From Enchytraeus crypticus (Eukaryota > Annelida > Clitellata > Enchytraeida > Enchytraeidae), in the NCBI GenBank assembly GCA_905160935.1, contig CAJHZI010000514.1:375501-439500 (forward strand): a DNA stretch of 64,000 nt. Reading direction: 5' to 3'. The position numbers were made by a program, and so were the translations under genes. Below are positions 54,401-57,705 of the stretch, in pieces. The notes beneath the pieces are model-generated. The model made no database searches. It worked only from the letters and a program-made list of their open reading frames with translations, and was not told the DNA's origin. Within the stretch, counting starts at the first letter, position 1. Each line of letters begins with the position of its first letter.

Positions 54401-57381
54401 TGATAATTTGGATCATTTATTGCTTTTATGAATGAGCCATTGAAAATCTAGCTAGAAAGCCTTCATCAGATTTCACAGCATTTATTTCCTGCTCCGAGTT
54501 AGGTTACAAGCCTACTATCTTGACTCAGTTTCTGACAAAAATGCTAAATTAAATACAGACTTATCTGAACTTACCCAGCTATAGTCAGATGCTTTCCATC
54601 TGCACTGCAAGAGAAAAGCCTTCCCTAAAATACATAAATACCAATACACCTTTATCAAACTATAAATATTTTATTGAAGTACTGGCATATAAAAAGCATT
54701 TTACTTACCAATTCATAACAAGTATGAACATTTATGTAACTTTCTTCACTAAAGTCCAGAGAGTTCAAATATTTTAAATCCACAGTCAATAATATACTTA
54801 CTCAAAATTGCAGCTCTACACTATTCTGTATTAATAACTGTTAAAAAGTGAAACAAAACAAAAAAAGTAAACACGTATTATTGTGAAATGATCAACTATG
54901 TTGATATCTATCACTTTTAATACCACATGTTTAAACCGTTAGGCAATTTAGACCATTTCCGTATAACCAGTCCAGAGAATGTCCGACATTATGCTCTCAG
55001 ATCAGCGTGGCTAGGATTCGAACCCACAAGGGTTCAATTCACCTCAGGATCTGTCATTTAAAACTTCATGACATTACCCCTACGCTATTGAGACATTCAA
55101 CATAAAAAATTTATCAACAGATGGAAAACATCACAGATATTAAAAGAATTACTTTTGTTTTCGTTGCAGTATGAGAATTTGCTCATAGTGAGCTGATTGC
55201 TAAGGGAAATGGAGTTAGATTTTAGCTAATATTTCAGATATTTTTTTGCAATAAGAAATACATACATGTCTCAGTATTAAGTTTCATTAAGATTAAGATT
55301 CACAATCAAACAATGATATATCAGAATATCAGTCATTCAACATTAAATTCTCTCTCTCTCTCTCTCTCTCTCTAATGTTTTATTAAATGGCTGTCCAAGG
55401 TACATGCTTCTACTCATAATCTACTAATAATCTACACACAAAGTAAGAATACACCATTGATCAACAAGTTGACATAATTAAAACAATTGTCTTATAAAAT
55501 CTCTTTTCCTGCATCTATAAGAAGATCATAGCACACTCTGCAGTACCAGAGTAGATATTGCAGTACTAAAGTGATTTACACTTATTACACTACATGTATA
55601 TTACCTATTCATCTACAATAAAAACTCTCAATTGTTAGTTAATATACAAATGCCTATATTATGAAGGGGCTATATCATATTCGGTTAGAGAAATGTTCAC
55701 ACTGAATGCCACTGAGCACATACTCCATAAGACAATCCATGACCAATCATTTACCAATTGAGTTTAGTGCTTCTAATTTTAATTCAGTTGTTTATACCTG
55801 CTGCAGTTGACAAAAGAATGTCCCTCTTAATAATTGTAACACATAGCATCTAATGTGTAATCCATGAATTATTAGATTACACAAAGTTATTTAAATTAAT
55901 GATTAGTGAATTTCAGTTAGTTGCCGACAATTTCAATTACCTGTGCTTCTTTACATAATCTCTCTCTCTCTTTCTACAATGTTCTGCAAAGCAGCAGGTC
56001 CAAGGCACATATTCATGCTATCTATTGTTTTCTTTCACGTTCCAAATACAGCATGCATGATCAACAAGTTAATCCCTTCACAAAAGGCTATCCCTTACAC
56101 TTACCTTAAATAGCCTAAAGTTTTGAAAAAAACATGGCTGCTAAAGTGGTTTCCTGTGGTCTTCTGCAGTGTATGCTTTGTCGCCTCTTACAATACATAC
56201 AGTTAATGGTTGGTCTATTCTGCACTGTCCCGGACACCACACAAGCTTTTCGTAAAAAAAAAAAAAAAGGGTAAGCCAGACGGTTTTCTCAAGGAATGGC
56301 GCCCTTGCCAAGTAAATGTTTAGTCGAAGCTGAGGAAAGCATAGGGGCCCACCTTGTCGTAAGTACAATCCCCCATGATTAATGGTATATCATGTTAAAT
56401 GAGTAAAGATCCACTCGTATGCATGAAGAGGAAAACGAACAAGACAGAGAAGAATGGAGGCATTATACTTATATGCCATGGTCTTGCCAGTGGACAGTGT
56501 ACTAAGAGAGAATGAGAGAGATCTTGTAAGTAACGATGTGATCAGCTAGTGCAGATACTGAGTATCTTCACTGATGGTCACACTTTTTAATATTAAACGT
56601 TGTATTTTCCATTGGTTGCTACAAAACTTTCTAAAACGAATGCAAAAGTGAATAGTAATTAGTATATTACCCATGTTGTGTCCGGGTTGCTGAAGAACTG
56701 ACCAACCATAAACTTCAAGTGTCGAAAAAGGTGACAACGCACTCAAATCTAACGCAATCTCAGAAAGGGCATTCCGTTAGTAAGTGCCTAGGCTCCAAAA
56801 ATTGCTTTCAAAAAAATCTAAAATGAATGGATAAGTTATAGGTTGCTCTTGTTTAGTCATTTGCATGAATGTTTCTGTTTGTTAACATACATTATCTAAC
56901 AGCTAGTGAAGATAGTAACATACATTAAGTAGTACCATACATTATCCAGCATACATTATTTAACATGCTTATTCACATCCATACATTTATATTTGTTAAC
57001 ATACAACATCCCTGACTTCATCCTTGTAAGAGGAAATGGACGTTAAACCTTAATTATTATTATTTGCTGCTTGTATTTTCAATTCGGATGTATTTTCAAT
57101 TCGGACGTATTTTCAATTCGGATGTGTTGAATGAAACGTAATAAAATATATCTCTCTTTTTCTCTTGTAACACCTATTGTAATACTCTGGCTAGCTAGAG
57201 ATAGCTTGAGAAATACGATTGCCGTGGTGGCTTCTCATAGGCTTCCTCAGTAAAAGGGATGAGTAGGCCTAAATATTACATTAATAGCTTTAGAACGAGT
57301 AATTCTTACATCAGCATCAGGATATTGAGTAGAGATCAGCTCAGGTCGTCCATCTGAAGCCAGCTTCATCATATCAACCAT
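13039..57381 (-). CDS. WDR59: WDR59, GATOR2 complex subunit (25 exons traced)
   Basis: WDR59 is a scaffold subunit of GATOR2, which relays amino-acid sufficiency to TORC1 at the lysosome by opposing GATOR1. Twenty-five minus-strand exons, each GT-AG and almost all phase-compatible, give about 1,030 codons; the human protein is about 970. Order: beta-propeller (exons 57.4 to 42.9 kb, with VQWNKKKENILATVHGNSIR, LNIDWSPQKENQIVSCSLD and DHQLVTWSENKILQLWTVN); RWD domain (42.0 to 39.45 kb, with LFSDGYPNNVAPTF); the IPFPRTSGARFCGAGYLVCF block; YDVHCLLPVSKQLAEEY; QMLAMLCYVF; YASVLYRWGLLNDRAEILK; and a C-terminal zinc domain ending CGHGGHMEHMAEWF and ECPAGCQCHC. Missing: small exons between 57.3 and 54.6 kb and between 32.2 and 21.0 kb, where phases do not meet. 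The propeller and C-terminal signatures distinguish it from WDR24. Coordinates are the coding span including introns. Confidence 0.95.
13151..13553 (-). repeat. 31-bp minisatellite made of the WDR59 last-exon acceptor
   Basis: Thirteen exact-length 31-bp units starting cagtagctagatgtacctac on the + strand. On the transcript strand each carries the sequence around gttgtag|gtacatctagctac, so the real 3' splice site and exon start are copied in every unit. Variants are single bases (tacaac or taaaac; tagc, tcgc or tctc). It begins inside the exon and runs upstream into the intron. Confidence 0.95.
13554..15107 (-). other. WDR59 last intron
   Basis: AT-rich, with a poly-C run at about 14095-14109. 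No recognisable coding exon or mobile element. Confidence 0.6.
15108..15224 (-). CDS. WDR59: WDR59 exon, first part of C-terminal zinc domain
   Basis: Acceptor tttcag, donor gtctgc, phase continuous on both sides. Reads LLVACPERNQLVDVSTECCS and AHKKWLPLLCALCRTPVK. CALCRTPVKG aligns with the family's CAICHVAVRG. The preceding part is divergent: where the human protein has two CxxC pairs there is only a lone Cys and a CC. Confidence 0.85.
15225..16235 (-). other. WDR59 intron
   Basis: AT-rich intron of about 1 kb. No repeat or exon recognised. Confidence 0.7.
16236..16381 (-). CDS. WDR59: WDR59 exon, YASVLYRWGLLNDRAEILK
   Basis: Acceptor cctctag, donor gtacgt. Reads LLDSTSTTTYDQYIESYASV, LYRWGLLNDRAEILKAVSSP and LSTILPIS or, in the working frame, SLNHSSDI; aligns with the family's LLDP...YGEILYRWGLREKRA segment. 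146 bases keep the phase with both neighbours. Confidence 0.92.
16905..17012 (+). repeat. SINE family B, partial
   Basis: Contains ggttcgacttccgcac (degraded B box), agttcacggacaacagagac and taaattgcctattaaa, matching the middle of the full copies at 10998 and 54885. Confidence 0.65.
17062..17204 (+). repeat. SINE family A, adjacent to a WDR59 donor site
   Basis: Near-complete copy from tggctggagccagtgacgat to ttaccagcttttac, with B-box-like GGTTCAAATCC. Its 3' end is about 10 bases past the splice donor of the exon ending at 17214, in reverse orientation to the gene. Confidence 0.88.
17214..17340 (-). CDS. WDR59: WDR59 exon, SNSWSQSSFEEMHEALVTA
   Basis: Acceptor gatttgtag, donor gtatgt. 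Reads VSKVKRSNSWSQSSFEEMHE, ALVTATGEAENPVVQLGSSF and F; counterpart of the Ser-rich linker with W..SSPEEL in the human protein. Phase joins exactly to the exon at 16381 (giving FFNLLDS). Confidence 0.85.
17341..20900 (-). other. WDR59 intron
   Basis: About 3.5 kb, mostly AT-rich unique-looking sequence. Contains a + strand LINE 3' end with ATTG tail (about 18960-19172). No other exon recognised. Confidence 0.6.
18960..19172 (+). mobile_element. LINE 3' end with (ATTG)n tail
   Basis: Reads ctcgttttctcttgtagttt, a stretch with ggcgtctgatgatgcagagt, then ctgctcgagacgtccctgac, cttatggcgaggaacaggat and gattgattgatta. Parallel to 41610-41757, which continues from reverse-transcriptase coding sequence. 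Confidence 0.8.
20901..20977 (-). CDS. WDR59: Candidate small WDR59 exon (Ser-rich linker)
   Basis: Acceptor cgtcttgcag, donor gtaggc. Encodes FDASQKYSSSSHQDLTHACS and KTEVL. Its 3' phase fits the next exon at 17340 exactly, and the composition fits the Ser-rich linker of WDR59. Its 5' phase does not fit the exon ending at 32201, so another exon must lie between if this one is real. Confidence 0.6.
21380..21438 (-). repeat. SINE family A, 3' fragment
   Basis: Carries the tail and body end only (aagctaatgttaacgtaagt, ttcctcactcgaaagcgatg, tcagtgacgg), inverted. Confidence 0.75.
22335..23475 (+). repeat. 46-bp minisatellite array
   Basis: About 24 tandem copies of a unit with gatgagcagtacacaatgat, taatggctgatcaccataga and taca. 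Variants alternate between gatgagcag/gacgagcag/gatgaccag and atggctg/atgactg; a higher-order pattern of several units is repeated, and some units are internally deleted (near 22712, 22946, 23388). Confidence 0.95.
23523..23815 (-). repeat. Possible tRNA-related repeat
   Basis: The minus strand from 23815 reads gagctacagtagtccagtgg ctaagatatcaggctttaca, with a tRNA-like A-box (ccagtggctaaga) and a degenerate downstream ggttcg. No second clear copy is in the window, so the call is weak. Confidence 0.35.
24715..24785 (-). mobile_element. L2-type LINE 3' terminus
   Basis: The + strand reads aacgtaacaacaattagagt, gctactgttatcaatgagaa and catcgagcactactgaa, the inverted form of the 3' terminus at 11550-11612 and 45486-45550. 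Confidence 0.7.
25229..25395 (+). repeat. 13-bp minisatellite (gcggcacagcaat)
   Basis: About 13 units with substitutions such as acggcacagatat and gcggaacagcaat. Because of its composition it has long open frames on both strands, which I regard as spurious. Confidence 0.9.
27259..27530 (+). repeat. Low-complexity tract of tact/cacacc repeats
   Basis: Pentamer-like runs of tacta, ccata and cacac. Any open frame through it is low-complexity. Confidence 0.9.
27647..28629 (-). mobile_element. Tc1/mariner-type DNA transposon, internally degraded
   Basis: Ends are inverted: left cagactgcgtcaaaaaaact, right mirror cagactgctttaaagaagct, each flanked by TA. Inverted repeats extend about 185 bp (shared tgaccccctaca, aaattttctataactttt, gagttacagatct, cgccatgcccc). 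The right repeat is preceded by a second, direct copy of its inner part (28270-28440). The interior on the minus strand retains helix-turn-helix coding remnants (TSRNIRQISQVLGVSAASVR), as in the N-terminus of Tc1/mariner transposases, but is too short and broken for a functional enzyme. Confidence 0.85.
29060..30200 (+). repeat. Minisatellite split by a LINE insertion
   Basis: Units of about 28-32 bp (agtcagatgataag plus an aattaacaaaaga-type end) occur at 29060-29119 and again at 30112-30200, with a LINE between. Removing the insert restores one short array. Confidence 0.75.
29120..30111 (-). mobile_element. 5'-truncated non-LTR retrotransposon with target-site duplication
   Basis: Minus-strand reverse-transcriptase C-terminal half: MRKAFEEREWGIKLGHRKLT, LDFADYIALLANNSHQLQEI (catalytic FADD is FADY), EKTKILTTA and FTYIGSTIS, then a frame-broken continuation ending ISWEDAVKIADDRNEWRN. 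The 3' tail is a short ATG repeat. The direct repeat aacaaaagaat flanks it at 29109-29119 and 30112-30122. Stops and frameshifts make it inactive. A related fragment lies at 40208-40610. Confidence 0.88.
32201..32375 (-). CDS. WDR59: WDR59 exon, QMLAMLCYVF
   Basis: Acceptor tttctccag, donor gtaaga. Reads QDDIQMLAMLCYVFVKLRQL, CCSSIPINYIIDDSLFELPS and QKILPSLPAISSNSQINN; aligns with the family's RDVQTLAMLCSVF. The start phase joins to 33652 to give SCQDD. Confidence 0.9.
32380..32885 (-). repeat. 26-bp minisatellite abutting a WDR59 acceptor
   Basis: About 19 units of gatcaaacctgctcagtaca agaaat (+ strand) with scattered substitutions. The first unit begins five bases from the exon, so the acceptor's upstream tract is itself array sequence. 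Confidence 0.93.
32925..33245 (+). repeat. Dispersed repeat family C, copy 1
   Basis: Shares with 36643-36900 the ordered blocks ttagcgcactt, gaagatccagtgttg, ccccagggtgttggaag, ttaaatccgcgtccgttgca and atcgatgcactatcaaa. The head (cggagtggattagcgcactt) looks tRNA-like. I take it for another SINE-like family. Confidence 0.6.
33652..33737 (-). CDS. WDR59: WDR59 exon, PPWPMTPFGRQLVKS
   Basis: Reads ATQACARSFQADNPPWPMTP and FGRQLVKS; matches the family's TPWARHPFGRQLLES. The donor gtgggt is fixed by phase. The acceptor is less certain: ccag before 33737 keeps phase with the exon ending at 34319, while gacag before 33751 adds VQCQ-like residues but breaks phase. Confidence 0.82.
33868..33980 (+). 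repeat. Short tandem duplication, about 50-57 bp
   Basis: Two to three copies of caatatggaagtattat plus accttatttattccatatta. Confidence 0.85.
34319..34400 (-). CDS. WDR59: WDR59 exon, VEMCNKNAEIASAAGRRDLAQ
   Basis: Acceptor tgtgcag, donor gttaat; 82 bases. Reads VDGRDPVEMCNKNAEIASAA and GRRDLAQ, aligning with the family's ETCQKNAASALLVGRKDLVQ. Confidence 0.92.
34500..34845 (+). repeat. CA-rich degenerate simple repeat
   Basis: Irregular acacac, catacaca and tatacaagta tracts in the intron following (in transcript sense) the exon at 34863. Confidence 0.8.
34863..35186 (-). CDS. WDR59: WDR59 exon, YDVHCLLPVSKQLAEEY
   Basis: Acceptor ttgatttcag, donor gttagt chosen for phase. 107 full codons from AMSALLDCPQPRIQYGLPMV, through a Ser-rich stretch, to VTGPVLIYDVHCLLPVSKQL AEEY. 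Corresponds to the human segment ending DIACLLPVHKSLGELY. Confidence 0.93.
35642..35732 (-). CDS. WDR59: WDR59 exon, GYLVCFTRR
   Basis: Acceptor gttctgtag, donor gtaaaa. Reads (G)YLVCFTRRIEVSGSSSSD, SKKNSVVETTP; continues the SGARFCGAG|YLVYFTRP block of the family. A poly-Ser run is present. Confidence 0.92.
35733..36642 (-). other. WDR59 intron
   Basis: AT-rich, no recognised repeat before the family C copy at 36643. Confidence 0.7.
36643..36900 (+). repeat. Dispersed repeat family C, copy 2
   Basis: Blocks gggatttagcgcacttggtt, cttggaagactgagtgttg, aaaaatcccagtgtgatgga, ttaaatccgcgccggctgca and ttgatgcgccatcaaa match the copy at 32925. It ends about 50 bases past the donor of the WDR59 exon at 36952, in antisense. 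Confidence 0.6.
36952..37105 (-). CDS. WDR59: WDR59 exon, IPFPRTSGARFCGA
   Basis: Acceptor attatgatag, donor gtaatg; starts in phase 0. Reads KTGASESSSTAEVTSPTKRI, SPTFLASHSAEYLRNHQIPF and PRTSGARFCGA. The IPFPRTSGARFCGAG motif is near-identical to vertebrate WDR59. Confidence 0.95.
37469..38725 (-). repeat. 37-bp minisatellite array, about 34 units
   Basis: Units of aaataagatatattatcatt aacatagtgtcacaatg (+ strand). Units are uniform from 37500 to about 38340; after that cacaatg becomes cgtaatg and ataagata shortens to atagata. Some units are truncated (37690, 37935, 38010). It begins about 360 bases upstream, in transcript sense, of the exon at 37105. Confidence 0.96.
39353..39418 (+). repeat. 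(TA)n microsatellite
   Basis: Long pure AT dinucleotide run lying some 35 bases past a WDR59 donor. Confidence 0.97.
39452..39553 (-). CDS. WDR59: WDR59 exon, CVESCLRRLVSCLDTF
   Basis: Acceptor tttgcag, donor gtatta; 34 codons in phase 0: ELDRTALQQVQHYRSCVESC and LRRLVSCLDTFAAH. Matches the family's DTALQKVKRGQSCLEPCLRQ LVSCLESF, at the end of the RWD region. Confidence 0.95.
39659..39710 (-). pseudogene. Duplicated start of the preceding WDR59 exon, copy 2
   Basis: On the minus strand: acceptor tttgcag, then ELDKTTLQQVQHF in the open frame, followed by cag|gttttg, which could act as a donor. Differs from the real exon by conservative changes (R to K, A to T). It could be an alternative microexon or a relic of tandem duplication. 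Confidence 0.7.
39817..39868 (-). pseudogene. Duplicated start of the same WDR59 exon, copy 3
   Basis: Encodes ELNRTALQQVHHF in frame on the minus strand, followed by cag|gtgttg. The upstream acceptor is altered (ttgcacaag). Spaced about 158 bases from copy 2. Confidence 0.7.
40208..40610 (-). mobile_element. Non-LTR retrotransposon 3' fragment
   Basis: Parallel to 29220-29560 over its length (tcaaatctttattgatcgtt, aagtacttctaggtcttcct, ttgcagtcttagcatatct, acatctttgttgaa, ttcacacgcatacatcaaga). Minus-strand frame is broken. Same LINE family as 29120-30111. Confidence 0.8.
40897..41061 (-). CDS. WDR59: WDR59 exon, RWD domain core
   Basis: Acceptor gacaatag, donor gtctat; 55 codons in phase 0: KDADRKFCTVSAARAPHKVN, ITFLFSDGYPNNVAPTFRIN, EGTTLDKASQSRLIQ. 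The YPNN.AP.F signature is the RWD-fold hallmark and aligns with vertebrate WDR59 YPNNAAPSFQF. Confidence 0.95.
41358..41757 (+). mobile_element. CR1/L2-like LINE 3' end with reverse-transcriptase C-terminus
   Basis: Encodes RRLRSYSKDLLTVLDITYAI then GRRSFVFSAPTLWNSLPQDL and FLGKLKTLFF, the typical C-terminus of CR1/L2-like LINE ORF2, then a 3' UTR ending tatagccaggaaccggacgt taaattctt and attgattgattgatta. 5'-truncated insertion. Confidence 0.88.
42029..42268 (-). CDS. WDR59: WDR59 exon, LAQEFALLNFDTTKVKIEEV
   Basis: Acceptor gtaacag at 42269 (alternative atgcag at 42248), donor gtattt. Reads HCGDGMQQSMLSPGHIGTLN, a Ser/Asp-rich stretch and SLAQEFALLNFDTTKVKIEE. Aligns with the family's QQEFSLINVQIRNVNVEM, the start of the RWD domain. 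Phase 0 at both ends. Confidence 0.9.
42433..42572 (-). repeat. SINE family A
   Basis: Inverted near-full copy: from taaaagctggtaaagctaag, ttcctcactcgaaag, gatttgaacccg (B box) to cgccactggctccagcc. Confidence 0.88.
42906..42976 (-). CDS. WDR59: WDR59 exon, HQLVTWSENKILQLW
   Basis: Acceptor ttttgtag, donor gtaggc. Reads (D)HQLVTWSENKILQLWTVN and PMLKQ; matches the last propeller blade (DYQLVTWSRDQTLRMWRVD). Phase joins at both ends. Confidence 0.95.
43179..43216. repeat. Perfect palindrome at a SINE head
   Basis: Arms CCGACATCGCCACTGG and CCAGTGGCGATGTCGG, 16 bp each, separated by ttggag. The right arm is the normal head of the SINE A copy that follows; the left is the same head inverted. 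Confidence 0.95.
43190..43308 (+). repeat. SINE family A
   Basis: From ctggttggagccagtggcga through GGTTCAAATCC to gaggaaattgacgttata. The tail is shortened. Confidence 0.85.
43381..43606 (-). CDS. WDR59: WDR59 exon, propeller blade with ELMLWNL
   Basis: Acceptor gcctttcag, donor gtatta. Reads PFGYALLTTSRMPSDDSTEL, MLWNLGSSSVSGEDQVGCNQ and, after a Gly/Arg-rich insert, VRVGHDAGILDLQWRSCNE. Aligns with human PFSNGLVTVM, LLLWNV, VGHDDVVLEFQWR, with an insert of roughly 15-20 residues (GCNQGVGGDQRGGRRHS) between blades. Confidence 0.93.
44118..44408 (-). repeat. 21-bp minisatellite with self-complementary unit
   Basis: About 14 units of aaaatatagagttctatatt(a). The unit is partly self-complementary (tatag...ctata). 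Because 21 is a multiple of 3, the minus strand is open as ELYIFNI repeats; I regard this as non-coding. Confidence 0.93.
44893..44982 (-). CDS. WDR59: WDR59 exon, LWNVQTSEAKESDVLKSFRK
   Basis: Acceptor tgtttgcag, donor gtgtgc; 30 codons in phase 0, ending RSPYSIAKFT, which joins the next exon as AKFTPFGYALL (human ARYTPFSNGLV). Confidence 0.93.
45183..45336 (-). repeat. 26-bp minisatellite upstream of a WDR59 acceptor
   Basis: About six units of gatgtaaccacaacaagagt aagact (+ strand), starting about 200 bases upstream (transcript sense) of the exon at 44982. Confidence 0.93.
45486..47405 (-). mobile_element. L2/CR1-like LINE, reverse-transcriptase ORF broken by frameshifts
   Basis: Minus-strand pieces in order: FSDKINQIRSSI (47.4 kb); DPIPTSLLKKCIHVLAPSIS and LSNYRPISNLPFISKLTERL; LSAAFDTIDHQILLQRLS; GVPQGSVLGPIVFNLY; the catalytic block LFADDTQLY; then RRIRPFLSLETATTIGAALV and APQIWNSLPSTLHTPSSIPD. 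The pieces lie in different frames (overlaps near 46.6-46.9 and 46.3-46.5 kb), so it is inactive. The 3' end has the self-complementary terminus and a (CAA)n tail on the + strand at 45486-45550. No endonuclease domain is seen, so 5'-truncated. It lies in a WDR59 intron in sense orientation. Confidence 0.92.
47631..48107 (+). mobile_element. Non-LTR retrotransposon C-terminal fragment with (GA)n tail
   Basis: Encodes TTLLYGCETWTSRKEDIRKL, EVLEMWIWRRMERISWTQTV, TNEEVLERVGTDIQLKNILR and KKCWIRHILRG, the C-terminal region after the RT domain (LYGCETW...RR..RISW). After a stop come GRMEGNRGKGRPR in another reading and the 3' end gacctgccagtaggcagtgc actaagagagag. The source family for the tails at 8405, 53510 and 56424. 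Confidence 0.88.
48159..48275 (-). CDS. WDR59: WDR59 exon, LNIDWSPQKENQIVSCSLD
   Basis: Acceptor atgtctgcag reads into ATG; donor gtgagt. 39 codons in phase 0: MSNRPYCYVESHKRRILNID, WSPQKENQIVSCSLDCTIR. A typical WD blade, aligned with human HLSKIHGLDWHPDSEHILAT SSQDNSVKFWD. The Met here is internal. Confidence 0.94.
48276..49504 (-). other. WDR59 intron
   Basis: AT-rich. A weak tRNA-like segment (gggtttagatccttgagctc) is near 48460 but no second copy is evident. Confidence 0.6.
49505..49629 (-). CDS. WDR59: WDR59 exon, VQWNKKKENILATVHGNSIR
   Basis: Acceptor agtatgcag, donor gtttac. Reads FIVHERFVETVTPATKVQWN, KKKENILATVHGNSIRVWDL, K; matches human SQVKWNKKNANCLATSHDGD VRIWDKR. Confidence 0.94.
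50367..50404 (-). CDS. WDR59: WDR59 microexon, DMKKPRTLLESP
   Basis: 38 bases with acceptor ttttcag and donor gtaagt. Joins IWDRR|DMKKPRTLLESP|N, the counterpart of human IWDIKDTRKPTVALSAV. Phase is continuous on both sides. Confidence 0.9.
50720..50855 (+). repeat. (TC)n microsatellites
   Basis: Two CT-repeat tracts (about 50722-50740 and 50820-50853) separated by a duplicated attaattactattgaaatta-type segment. Confidence 0.9.
51101..51181 (-). CDS. WDR59: WDR59 exon, RDLDWSVVSENGIATCSDD
   Basis: Acceptor tgttatgaag, donor gttagc. Reads (R)DLDWSVVSENGIATCSDD and CFTFIWDR; matches human VISDLDWAVFEPDLLVTSSV DTYIYIWD. Phase continuous. Confidence 0.94.
51495..51665 (+). repeat. Dispersed repeat family D, copy 1
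   Basis: Shares tttgtgtccgggttgctgaa, gaccaaccgtagac, aaaggcgacaaagcac, agaaagggcatt-like blocks and taagcacctaggctccagca with 56672-56800, and part of it inverted with 56150-56250. Confidence 0.75.
52377..52462 (-). CDS. WDR59: WDR59 exon, TDTVVTKWDLTTGASVDFGS
   Basis: Acceptor cacttgcag, donor gtaatc; continues QLHHTKLV(R). Corresponds to human NQRVDLYKWKDGSGEVGTTLQGHTRVI, blade 1-2. Confidence 0.92.
53108..53246 (-). CDS. WDR59: WDR59 exon, ISAIQWSPHAAFSEDILIA
   Basis: Acceptor tgtttcag, donor gttagt (chosen for phase). Reads STELIIVSLDKPEEDVHYIS, HSFSEKTISAIQWSPHAAFS, EDILIA; aligned with human FLYIVNLDAPFEGHRKISRQ, WDIGAVQWNPHDSFAHYFAAS. Confidence 0.93.
53510..53548 (+). mobile_element. 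LINE 3' end with (GA)n tail, short
   Basis: cggacctaccagtaggcagt gcactaagagagagagagat; same terminus as at 48060-48107. Confidence 0.7.
53562..53625 (-). mobile_element. L2-type LINE 3' terminus
   Basis: + strand: agcaacaacaacaccaatta gagttccactgtcaacaatg acaaaattgagtactat, the inverted form of the terminus at 45486-45550. Confidence 0.7.
54575..54604 (-). CDS. WDR59: WDR59 microexon, ADGKHLTIA
   Basis: 30 bases, acceptor ctcttgcag, donor gtaagt. Joins downstream as ADGKHLTIAGSTELIIVSLD, matching human CLGQHAVLSGRRFLYIVNLD. The upstream phase requires two bases from an exon not identified. Confidence 0.85.
54885..55103 (-). repeat. tRNA-derived SINE, family B
   Basis: Minus strand: gtctcaatagcgtaggggta, GGTTCGAATCC B box, ctggttatacggaaatgg, gatagatatcaacatagttg atcatttc. 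Closely parallel to the copy at 10998-11230. Confidence 0.87.
56150..56250 (-). repeat. Dispersed repeat family D, inverted partial copy
   Basis: Minus strand reads tgtccggg, tagaccaacca, aagaggcgacaaagca, the core blocks of copies at 51495 and 56672. Confidence 0.55.
56424..56522 (+). mobile_element. LINE 3' end with (GA)n tail
   Basis: agacagagaagaatggaggc, atggtcttgccagtggacag, tgtactaagagagaatgagag; diverged copy of the terminus at 48018-48107. Confidence 0.7.
56672..56800 (+). repeat. Dispersed repeat family D, copy 2
   Basis: gttgtgtccgggttgctgaa, gaccaaccataaac, aaaggtgacaacgcac, agaaagggcattccgttagt aagtgcctaggctcc; same block order as 51495-51665. Confidence 0.75.
57003..57064 (+). 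mobile_element. Retroelement 3' end with (ATT)n tail
   Basis: acatccctgacttcatcctt gtaagaggaaatggacgtta aaccttaattattattattt; the same terminus as 4825-4885. Confidence 0.65.
57310..57381 (-). CDS. WDR59: Candidate first coding exon of WDR59
   Basis: ATG at 57381-57379, donor gtaaga after 57310. Encodes MVDMMKLASDGRPELISTQY PDAD, compatible in place and pattern with the human N-terminus (NVVVEFRDSQAT). The donor leaves phase 0 but the next recognised exon at 54604 needs phase 2, so an exon between is missing or this exon is wrong. Confidence 0.55.
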
Positions 57382-57589
57382 ACTCTCTCTTACAATTAAT
57401 GATAACTATAAAATTAGCTCCATAAAGCTCAAATTCCTGCAATACAATTCATGAAACTCACTACTTACAAGTTCCTGCAACACAAAAGTATATTTTTATA
57501 TTCTGAATTGAATTTGATAAACATAACCAAAGTGAAAGAATAAGTACTGTCATATTTACTTTAAACACTTTAAACCATTAATCAGTTCA

Positions 57590-57705
57590 TTATCTATTCA
57601 CAGGTCCTGAAAATGTACACGATTTTATTCTCTGACCTGTTATCCAGGAATCGAACCCAATGCAGTTCAATTAATGAACCTCAGGAGCGCTCAATTAAAA
57701 TATTA
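57590..57705 (-). repeat. SINE family B-like fragment
   Basis: Minus strand: gagcgctcctgaggttcatt, GGTTCGATTCC (perfect B box), ggataacaggtcagagaata. Resembles the SINE B middle but has a different end. Confidence 0.6.

Larger units (their letters stand above)
54605..57309 (-). other. WDR59 5' intron region
   Basis: Holds a SINE B (54885-55103), TC microsatellite (55351-55372), repeat D copies (56150-56250, 56672-56800) and a GA-tail LINE end (56424-56522). Probably also hides a small coding exon needed to repair phase. Confidence 0.6.
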
